NCBI GenBank assembly: GCA_024196135.1
Contig: JAMQCK010001008.1
Coordinates: forward strand, 1 to 13,090
DNA: 13,090 nucleotides
Direction of reading: 5' to 3'
Source of the DNA: Pleurotus ostreatus/Saccharomyces cerevisiae fusant
Lineage: Eukaryota; Opisthokonta
Position numbers and translations under genes: made by a program. Shown here one piece after another: positions 1 to 7,671 of this stretch. The first letter of the stretch is position 1. Each line of letters begins with the position of its first letter. The notes under the pieces were generated by a model. It was not told the DNA's origin. It saw nothing but the letters and a program-made list of their open reading frames with translations, and made no database searches.

Positions 1-3000
1 CGCCTCCTGCAGACGCCCGACACTCTGGCGACGTGCATGATGGCTCGTCCAGTGCTGTTCATGAGCAGCCGCTGCTTCATGATCGCGCTCAGCACGAGAG
101 GGCGAGCGCGCAGGCCCAGCGCGCTCGCACGCCTCCCTCTCGCGCCTGAGCTCCGCCAGGAAGTTCGTCGCCTTGCGGTCCATCATAGAGCTTTGGGGCA
201 TCGCAGACTGTGTAGGCGCGCCAGCTTCGTCGCCATCGAGGGGCGTAGCATCGCGAAGTGACGCGATATGGTCTTCCAAGCGGGGTAGCTCGTTGACATG
301 AAGAGCGGGGGAGGAACTGTCGGAATGAGGGGGAGACCTATGGTTGTCGTCGAAGCCACGTTCAGTGCTTTGCGGGGGAGGTTGAGCGTAGCCGGGGAAG
401 TCCTCCGCGCGATGGACGCCTCTGAAAGCAGCAGGATGAACGGGCTGAGGCGGTCGAGGGTCTGCAGTGTAGACAGCAGTGGGAAGTTGACGATCATCGT
501 GGTGCGGAGGACCGTGCGTAGCGTACCCATAGGGGTCATAGGGATATGGGGCAGGATGAAGCGCATGAGGGGGAGGCGGAAGGGGATAATAAGCTTGCGG
601 ATGTTGTACTTCCTGTTGACGATATGCCGGCGGGTGAGAGTGAGGGACCTGCTCGGTATCCGGCCACTGGGTGTACCCAGGATAGCTCGGCCATGCCGGC
701 TGGCGCGCGTCGTACGACGGGTGGGAGGCATCCTGGGGAATTGACGCAGACTGCACGCCGGGAGACATTACAGCCTTTTCCTGCGATGGCGGAGCCAAAC
801 GAGATGGCGCAAGCGGCACATCCGAAGACGACGGTCCTCCCGGCGCGGCGTACTGCCCACCCAGTCCTGTCTGAGAGGGAGGTCCGTATGATGATGTGGG
901 TCTGCCGCTGGATGACATAGGTCGGCCACTCTGATCCCCGCGCGACGCATGCTTCCCGCTCGCCGACGCTGGCTTGCGACCACTCGTCGACGCAGGATTG
1001 CGACCCTTTGACACCGGTTTGCCACTCGCCGACATGGGTTTGCCACTCGCCGACATGGGTTGGCCATTCGCCGACACCGGTTTACCACCCGCCGCCGCCG
1101 GCTGGCTGCTACTCGTGACATGCACACCCGCCCCCACGCGCCCGCCCGCCGCCAGGACGCTCTCGTCGACGACGAAGCGCGCCAGCAGTGGCTCATCGCC
1201 CCCGAGACGCGATGCTCGCTCGTCGACCGCCACGTGCGACACTCGCTCGTCGATCGCTGGGTGCGATACCCGCTCATCGCCCACAAAACGCGACACTCGC
1301 TCATTCCCCGCGACACGCGACACCCGCTCATCCCCAGCGGGACGCGTCGACACCGGCGGCGGCACCGGAGGCGGAGTTTCAGGCGCCAGACGCAAGCCTT
1401 GCTCGCGCGCAGGGAGGCGGTGGCGCGTTGTGGGATGGGACGGCGGACGTGAGTCGTGCATCGCGGGCTGATGATCGTGTCCGTCGCGCGTCATAGGTCG
1501 AGCGCTAGGACCCTCGCGCGTCATAGGACGAGAGCTCGGTCCTGCGACTCCCTCGCGAGAGCTCGGCCCTGCGACCCCTTCCCTCGGCGTCGGTCGGGAG
1601 GGATGGCCTTCCCTCGTCGTCGGTCGGTCGGGATGGCCTCTCCGCGCAGGCTGTGGCTGGCCGCAGTTGTCGTAGCGTGATGGATGGCCTCTCTGCGCGG
1701 GTTCGGGTTGAAGTTGATGAGCGTATGCGGCACGGGCAGCGGGCTGCTGAGCGTATGCGGCACGGGCAGCGGGCTGCTGAGCGTATGCGGCACGGGTAGC
1801 GGGCTGCTGAGCGTATGCGTCACGGGCAGCAGGCTGCATCTGAGTCCTAGGTTGAGGCTGTCCACGAGCGACGTACTGGGCTGTCTCCTGACGACGGACT
1901 TGCGGTGGTTCCTGCCGACGCGGATGCGGTGTTTCCTGTCGACGCGGATGCGGCGCACTTAGCTCGGCCGCCTGCAGCGCTTCTCGCGTGGCTTCTCGCG
2001 TTTGTCGAAGGGCGTCAATGGTCTCCTGCGGGACACGAACGACGTCCTGAGGCATACGAACGACGTCCTGCGGGACACGAACGACGTCCTGCGGGACACG
2101 AACGACGTCCCGAGGTACCCGAGAGGGCGGTTGGGACATGGGAGGTGCGTATTGGGCTCGATCCGAGGGACGAGGGGGCTGGCTTGAAGGATGAGAGTGA
2201 CTTGCGAAGTGCTGAGGTGGGGAGTGACTTTGAGAGTGCTGAGGTGGGGAGTGAATTTGAGAGTGCGGAGGCGGAGGATACGAATAGGCGCCAGGATGAG
2301 GATAGACGCCGTATTGCGGATAGGCGCTGGGATGGAATGGGATTGGGGGAGCTTGTGTGCTCTGAGGCTGTGCAGAGGGCTGGGAGTATGAGGGGCCACC
2401 GGAATGTGAAGGACCACGAGAGTGCGAGGGGCCACGAGAGCGCGAAGCACCACGAGAGCGCGAAGGCGCCTGACGGAGAGGGTCAAACCATGTTCAAGCT
2501 AAAGGTCAAGACCACGCACCTCACGCTCTTTCCCTCGTCCAGACTTGCGTGCACCAGTCCGAACCTCCTTCGCGTCAAAGTCCTTTCCGCGGATCAGCAA
2601 AGAACGGGGTCTAAAGAAGTACAGCACGCACCACCGGCGCAGGCTCGAGCACGATCGTCACAGGGCCTTGAGGGACCGTGTTCTCCGTACTTTCAGTTTC
2701 CTGAATGGCCGCGCACGACGTCCCCCTCCGATGCATCCACGAGCGCCTTCGCCCGCTGGGGTGGAGGGGAGACGTCGCTTGCGCGCACGCCGATGTCCGC
2801 CGACTGCGCGCGGGAAGGGGGCGATGCTGGCTAGCTTCGGGGGCGTCCACGGCCACGGGCGGGGGCGACCTCGAGCGCGGGCGCTTGACGCCCCGCGGGC
2901 CTGCCGCTGGGTAGACGGGCGCGCCCCAGCCGACTTCAGCTTGGAGGGAAAGGTCAGCGCTTACTGCGGGCGTATTTGGTATGTTCGACGCACCTGCGCG

Positions 3001-3069
3001 CCTATCCTCCCTTGCGCGCTCTCCGTCGCTCGCGCTCAGCCTGCTATCCTCCGAGGACGCTCTCGACAT
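1..3069 (-). CDS. Large low-complexity, repeat-rich protein, 3' end beyond the left edge
   Basis: The family is not recognised. Proposed structure on the minus strand: exon 3069-2632, intron 2631-2583 (GTGCGT donor, TGCTGAT branch, AAG acceptor), exon 2582-2520, intron 2519-2470 (GTGCGT, TTTGAC, CAG), exon 2469-1. Both junctions are phase 0 and give 990 residues before the edge. I checked the last exon codon by codon: it has no stop over 823 codons, the strongest evidence that it is coding. Residues 1-80 are charged and Ser-rich, with a basic KRPRSRSPPP stretch that could be a nuclear signal. Residues 168-190 are SR/SH-rich. Residues 190-900 are dominated by Pro, Gln, Ser, Tyr and His, with tandem repeats near 286-313, 381-420, 548-592 and 630-650. 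Residues 700-850 are Pro/Tyr/His-rich. Residues 931-990 are Glu/Arg/Ala-rich (FLAELRREREACERA) and probably helical or coiled coil. Such composition suggests an intrinsically disordered, possibly nuclear or scaffold protein; that is inference. Exon 1 is the least certain part. Confidence 0.72.
1021..1083 (-). repeat. 21-bp in-frame tandem repeat (KPMSASG), 3 units
   Basis: Three consecutive 21-bp units at 1021-1041, 1042-1062 and 1063-1083 encode KPVSANG, then KPMSASG-like heptads on the minus strand. More degenerate Ser/Gly/Lys/Pro heptads continue over about 958-1020. The unit length is a multiple of three and the copies sit in the open minus frame, so this is a protein-level repeat. Confidence 0.8.
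1195..1329 (-). repeat. 27-bp in-frame tandem repeat (ERVSRxxGD), 5 units
   Basis: Five contiguous 27-bp units encode nine-residue repeats of the form E-R-V/A-S-R/H-x-x-x-D/N on the minus strand, for example ERVSRFVGD and ERVSHPAID. The first five positions are nearly fixed and the rest drift. This mix of conserved and drifting positions is what selection on the protein would give. Confidence 0.78.
1711..1830 (-). repeat. 30-bp in-frame tandem repeat (AARAAYAQQP), 4 units
   Basis: Four 30-bp units at 1711-1740, 1741-1770, 1771-1800 and 1801-1830. On the minus strand they encode AARAAYAQQP with single-base variants giving T for A and D for A; the outermost copy at 1711-1740 reads AARAAYAHQL. 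The central copies are almost identical at DNA level, so they probably arose by recent slippage or unequal crossing over. Confidence 0.88.
2032..2115 (-). repeat. 21-bp in-frame tandem repeat (PQDVVRV), 4 units
   Basis: Four 21-bp units at 2032-2052, 2053-2073, 2074-2094 and 2095-2115 encode P-Q/R-D-V-V-R-V/M heptads on the minus strand. The next codons continue as a related PQETIDAL sequence, so the repeat grades into unique helical sequence. Differences are limited to a few bases per unit. Confidence 0.86.
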
Positions 3070-3997
3070 CGGGGTGAAGAAGTGGTGAAGACTTTGGGGG
3101 TCAACGAAGGCCGGGGAAGCGAAACCGAGCCAGCATGCGGCCCATCATCTTATAGCAACAGCGGGCGATGAAGTTGGAGATAGCCTGGGAAGGGGCTTCC
3201 CAGGCGCAGGGCGCGCAGAGCCCAGCTGACGCCGCGGCCCTGATGGGAATACAAAGGGCGCGTCGAATGGGGAAGGCACTGCGTGCAGCTGCCGTAATCC
3301 CACCGTGCGAGTGCCGCAATTGTAACCTGCGTGCCGAGATCCCATATTGCGTGCCGCCCCTTCCCGCGCGTTCTTATTGTCTTTCCCAGCTGACCAAGCC
3401 CGCAACGGATGATGGGAGGGTGTTGCGATTGAGTGCGCTTTGGGAAGGCTCTGCGCCTGGGGCGCGTCTTGCATCAGGAAGATGGGCGATGGAAGCAAAC
3501 CTGTGTGAACTTCTCCCGCGGAAGCAGATGGCTTTCGTCAACTCCGGTCCGCACTCGGATAGCCACCGGAGTGCCGCAAAAGGTCCTGCGAGTTTATCCA
3601 CGACGTCTCTCCATGAGGATAGCTTCAGCTGATTCGAGCAACCAGTATCATCGGCACCGAGAGTCAGAAGGAATGCGATGGGATGATGTTTGTCCAGTCA
3701 ATAAGTACGCTACTGCGCGTGTAAATGAGGGTCTTCACTGACCGACGCGCGGACTCGCAACTGGCAGAAGCGTGAGGGCAGTACTCAGATTCAGAACCAT
3801 GAGAGCAGTACAGTGCACAGTAGCTGTGCTACGAAGCCACCTTTCAAAGTCATGAGGCGCAGTGGGCGCCTAACGCAGCACTGCCCATTGCCACAAATGA
3901 TCTCCCACGAATAACTTGCGCTGCGAGGTCGTTGTGATGAGAGGGTCAAGTTTATATGTCATGGCGTAGATAGAGTGAGGATATCTGTCAGTAAGCA
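3070..3997. other. Intergenic stretch between divergent genes; presumed bidirectional promoter region
   Basis: No convincing gene is seen here. Short open frames exist on both strands (for example plus 3168-3632 and minus 3145-3498), but their translations have no recognisable domain and they overlap each other. The region lies between the 5' ends of two divergently transcribed genes, so it should hold both promoters and the 5' UTRs. A TATA-like hexamer on the minus strand at 3154-3149 is the only element I would name. Confidence 0.55.
3149..3154 (-). promoter_or_regulatory. TATA-like box upstream of the repeat-protein gene
   Basis: The minus strand reads TATAAG from 3154 to 3149, about 80 nt upstream of the proposed ATG at 3069. 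The spacing is compatible with a fungal core promoter, but a single hexamer is weak evidence. Confidence 0.3.
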
Positions 3998-4260
3998 ATG
4001 AGCATCGAGCTTGGGACAAATTCTCAAATGAGTACACCTCCTTCCTGCGACCCTGACGAGCGTCATCCGGATCGAGAACTCGTAAGTACTTATCTGGAGA
4101 AGCTTGTCGAGTACCTGCCATCATATTCGATTCGAAACTCAGAAAAGTCGGAGAGAGAGCATGGTACGCGGTCGGTGACAAGTGTGCTGGCTGAAGGAAG
4201 GAAGGCGGGAGGAAGCGGCAAACGCCGAAGCGGAAGTTGAACTCGATCACCTGATCGCCG
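3998..4260 (+). other. Possible 5' exon(s) of the downstream plus-strand gene
   Basis: An ATG at 3998 opens 28 codons rich in Asp, Glu, Arg, Pro and Ser (MSIELGTNSQMSTPPS...) that stop at a strong GTAAGT donor at 4082. A second coding-like piece at about 4197-4260 reads EGRREEAANAEAEVELDH in another frame, typical of a coiled coil. A phase-0 intron 4082-4196 would join the two, with TGAC 17 nt before an AAG acceptor. Connecting the second piece to the ATG-containing exon at 4295 needs either a 59-nt intron with a weak GTTGAA donor at 4236 or a 34-nt intron whose phase does not fit. The pieces look real but the joining is unresolved. Confidence 0.35.
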
Positions 4261-4294
4261 GTATCTGACCCGAACCACCATCATGTCCGCGTAG

Positions 4295-7245
4295 ATGCAC
4301 GCTCTCGTCGAAGGGAAAGTCAAAGTGGCCAGCGAGACTTCCTACCAATACTTATATGTACGACCTGCATACTGTACTCTGACGCCATGTTCGGGACTCC
4401 CCGCCGTCGCTTGCAACACCCCGAGCCTCGCGCTCATGACTCCCTGCCTCGCACCCATCACTTCCTGCTTCACATATTCGAAAGCCTGGACGACAAGGAC
4501 CGCAATTCTGCTATCATGCACCTCCTATACGATATTGAGCGCGTAAATAACCTTTTCGAGCTCCCTCCAAGGACCGGGTCCAGAGACTTTGGTGTCGAAG
4601 CGTTCGAGCTTGGTCGGACGATGCGTGAACTGCCATCGCATCGGGCCACTAAACCGTGAGTGGACATCTCATTTACTCTGTATTTCAATCATATTCATCT
4701 CCCTGGTAGTTCGCATCGGAAGGCTCGCGAATATCTCATCTGGGCTGCCGGGTTCGGTCTAGCCGAGGAGGCTATCCACGTGTGCTACTCTGAACTGAGA
4801 AGGGATACCCGGTGGGCATCAAACCGTGAGACAACCTCTCGACTGCCCTGCATGAGTCTTGCTTACTCCTCGACATCAGCGCGCGGCTCAGATCGTAACA
4901 CTACAGACTCCACCGAGGACCGGCGCATCCTCGAGCGCCTGCACGCGACCTTGACCTGCCACATCGGCCTGATTGAAAAACACATTCCGACCGTAAGTCC
5001 ATACCTCCTTCCGCCTCTTCCTTGTCTCTAACCCCACACCCCAGTCTTCCCCCTCCCTCCTCGCCCTCCCTCGGCTCACGCGCTACCTCATGCCCTTTTC
5101 CCACCTCGCCGCCCCGCGCGGGCTTTCCAACCTTGTCTACCAGGCCTTCTTCCACTCCTTCGTCACCTTCGTCAAGTACCTCAAGGGTGAGAACGAGCCG
5201 TACGAGGGGTACACGCGCACGCAGTCCAACCTCTTCTACGGCTTTCTCGTTCTCGGGATCATTGCTGGGTCCTCAGTCATCGGCTTCCTATTGAACATGG
5301 GGGGTATGTATTTCTTGGAAGGGGAAGGCTACAAGAGTTATCCCAGCTCACCGCGACGCGAACATGATTGACGTGACTTTAGGCTGCGTCGACCAAGAGA
5401 TCAAGAAACGAATGGGCGCGGCCTCGCACGCCATACATGCCTTCGAGACGGGCGCGCGCGAGTACATGTCCGCCTGGAAAGCGCTTCGCGTCGTGGTCTG
5501 CGCCCTGCTCGACGCGAATTCCCTCGAATCCGAGCAAGAGCGCCAGATCCGCGTCTTCTTCCGCGCGTTCGACTCGCGGGTGTGTATACACTGCAACCTG
5601 CAGCTCCCTGATGGATTGCTCACCAGATGCACTAGTATGCACGCCCCGCGCGCCAGAGCCTCACTGTCCTCGCCGCCATCCACGAGAAGATCATCCTCGA
5701 GGACGATCGCGACGCCCTCCTTGCCGAAATCGACGCGCGCTTCCTCGCTCCGGCCGCCGCCGCCGATATCCCAGCCTCGCTGGACGAAGAGGAAGAGGAC
5801 TACCCGCTCTGCGTCAGGCCCTACGGCTATGTCAGTCGGGCGCTCAAGGACATCATGGCGGGCTCGTTCGATGAGCTGGGATTGACCGACGCCCTGCTGA
5901 AGCACCGCATCCTGTGCAAGTCGGCGGCGTGGGAGACCGCACGGCGCGACTACTTCGTCGCGATGTCGCTTTCGGTGGACGCGCTGGCGCATTTGGACGC
6001 GGATTGGCCGTTTTTGCAGCCGTGAGTGTGGGGTGTCGGGCGGCGGGCGACTGATAGAACGGTATCAGGTTCCTCCGCAATGTGCATGCGAGGCTGACTT
6101 GGGCTGGCGGCGTGGCGCACGGACTGCACAGCATCAATATCCACGTCGCATCATGGAGAGATACGTTGTGTACGATGCTCGATCTATTTTGAATGTGACA
6201 GCCGAGTTGCGACTTATCGTGCTTCCCGCAGATCCAGACGAGGACGACCTTCGCCGATTCATCCGAACCCTCGATCACTACATCGTCCCACTGAGCAAAA
6301 GTCGCTCGCGCCTGACGTCCCCGGTGCGCGTTGACCACAAAGCTCTATCCTGACCACATCTAACGCCTGACCGCAGTCCGGCCTTCACACGACCCCCATT
6401 CGCACCAAGCTCCAGCTCGTCGCTCGCGAAACTGCCAGATCAATTGCCTACCCCCTGCTCTTCATCCCTTACGCCTACACCCCGCGCGTCAACAATTGGT
6501 ACGCGCGGCAAGCGGCCTACGTGCTCTACGCCCGCCTGCTCGATTACTGCGTGGACAACCAGAGCCAGAACGCGATTGCGGGGATGTTTGACTATTTCTT
6601 CGACTGTGAGCCAGACCTGCATATCACGCGCCTAGCCTACACATCTGTGCAAACGACGGGCTGACGGGCGCGCAGATCCCGACGTCGTGGAGATCCGGCG
6701 CATAAAGGAGACGGTCGCGCAGGTCGAGCATACCTCGCACCAGCTGCTCGTCGCGTGGATGACGATGCGGCACGCCGCGCAACGGACGCTCGAGACGAAA
6801 CACCCGGGCCTGCTGCTCGACTCGCGCGATCTCTACTCGTCCTCGGTATGCTGGATCACTCCCCTTTCGCGACCGACTAGTCATGATACGCGCCCCTCAG
6901 GACATCAAGTCTCATTCGCAGTTCAGCTGCCTCGGCTGCTCGCTCCCGTCACTGCTCAAGCGACTGGGGCCGGAGCGCGCCACTGCGATCTACGAGGAGG
7001 TCGTCGAGCTCTATCCTAGGCTACCCGGGGAGAACCGCCAGATGTCGTCTGGGCAGAAGCGCGCGAGGGAGGTGTTCGAGGGCGAGGATGAGACGGTGGT
7101 AAGCTGTGATGATCGCTCCTTCGAGTCGTGTTGTCCCGCTTACCGATGTGAAAGTCGGGAGATTCCATGGAATGAGGACGATGGTCCTGATCTTGAGAGA
7201 CCCAGTAGACGGCGGTGCGCGTTAGATACCGAATGTATTGATTGA
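4295..7245 (+). CDS. Unrecognised multi-exon fungal protein with one probable membrane segment
   Basis: I do not recognise the family. Proposed exons: 4295-4357, 4426-4655, 4710-4825, 4880-4992, 5045-5303, 5383-5579, 5636-6021, 6069-6169, 6232-6323, 6377-6605, 6676-6845, 6901-7245. All introns are GT-AG, 47-79 nt, and the phases match throughout; the sum is 2301 nt, divisible by three (766 residues plus stop). The product is mostly helical in character, with charged stretches such as HHFLLHIFESLDDKDRN near the start. A hydrophobic run FYGFLVLGIIAGSSVIGFLL near residues 238-258 is a likely transmembrane helix. An acidic EEEEDYPL follows in the middle, and a CLGC motif plus a charged tail lie near the C-terminus. 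Uncertain points: the start (4387 is an alternative ATG, or exons further upstream), the acceptor at 5635 or 5656, and the 3' end. A GTAAGC donor at 7099 with an AG at 7154 would instead end the protein as SGDSME at 7175. No function is assigned. Confidence 0.7.
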
Positions 7246-7389
7246 GAGCATTTTTGACGGCACTTGACGTGTCGGCGCATCTTGTACACTCGGGCGAAGC
7301 GATGTCTCTTGAAGTCTGCAATTTGGTCACCGCTGGTCTCAAAAAAGCTCGAAGGACTGCTACAACGCAATAGCAAAACGAATCTCGAT

Positions 7390-7445
7390 GCGCCACCACA
7401 AGTGGTTAAGTCCCGATGATATCGTCACTGGATACACTGTGGCGC
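7390..7445. repeat. Inverted repeat GCGCCAC...GTGGCGC
   Basis: GCGCCAC at 7390-7396 is perfectly complementary to GTGGCGC at 7439-7445. The loop between them contains a second small palindrome (CGAT-GAT-ATCG). It could fold in RNA from either strand and lies in the convergent 3' region. A chance 7-bp match is possible. Confidence 0.35.
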
Positions 7446-7464
7446 GAAGGGTTTGAAACTTCGC
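7444..7464. repeat. Short hairpin, 6-bp stem and 9-nt loop
   Basis: GCGAAG at 7444-7449 pairs with CTTCGC at 7459-7464 around the loop GGTTTGAAA. It abuts the preceding inverted repeat. Its position in the shared 3' region suggests a UTR structure, but no function can be shown. Confidence 0.35.
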
Positions 7465-7671
7465 AGAGCGACCGACGTGGAAATTACGCGCGCAGACCAA
7501 CAATCTCAATTTTGCCCCATGCAATTACTTCCGACCTCTCCGTACTTGTACACAGGCCAACAATGATATTCGAGTTTCACGAGACTATTACAATTTTACT
7601 TCGACTGTTGATTCTGACCCAAAGTCCGTCCATCCGTCCGTCAACCCTACAACGGTCCCGCAAGTCAACGC

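Larger units (their letters stand above)
7246..7671. other. Intergenic stretch between convergent genes
   Basis: This segment separates the 3' ends of the plus-strand unknown gene and the minus-strand mannosidase gene, so it should contain both 3' UTRs and polyadenylation regions. No coding sequence is supported. It holds two adjacent inverted repeats at 7390-7464 and a short CCGTC-rich direct repeat near 7626-7642. Confidence 0.55.

Noticed and set aside
183..731. 182-codon minus-strand ORF
   Set aside because: It overlaps the long minus-strand frame in a different phase. The longer frame continues through the whole region with Pro/Tyr/Gln composition matching the rest of that protein.
2612..2640. 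Apparent frameshift on the minus strand at AVLL-stop, with FFRPRSLLIRGKDF readable in the next frame
   Set aside because: A 49-nt intron 2631-2583 with a GTGCGT donor and TGCTGAT branch point joins the two frames in phase, so no frameshift is required.
1905..2834. 309-codon plus-strand ORF, the longest complete start-to-stop ORF in this region
   Set aside because: It is the complement of the repeat-bearing minus frame. Its Arg/Glu/Gly-rich repeats are mirror images of the SHSQ, PQDVVR and SR repeats, and the minus frame is far longer and unbroken.
2712..2839. A Val-rich frame on the minus strand (reading SADIGVRASDV...AKALVDASEGDVV) different from the frame used for exon 1, hinting at two compensating frameshifts
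   Set aside because: It is bounded by stops and no intron of workable length joins it, while the exon 1 frame is open throughout. It may be chance in GC-rich sequence, or an old frame change; homologues would be needed to decide.
3168..3632. 154-codon plus-strand ORF in the divergent promoter region, with several cysteines
   Set aside because: No domain, no supporting splice or promoter context, and it overlaps open frames on the other strand. It is consistent with a chance ORF in GC-rich DNA.
7390..7464. tRNA-like arrangement (acceptor-like 7-bp stem, B-box-like GGTTTGAAA)
   Set aside because: The B-box-like sequence lies outside the stem pair, no anticodon arm fits, and the A-box match is poor. 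Only the inverted repeats are reported.
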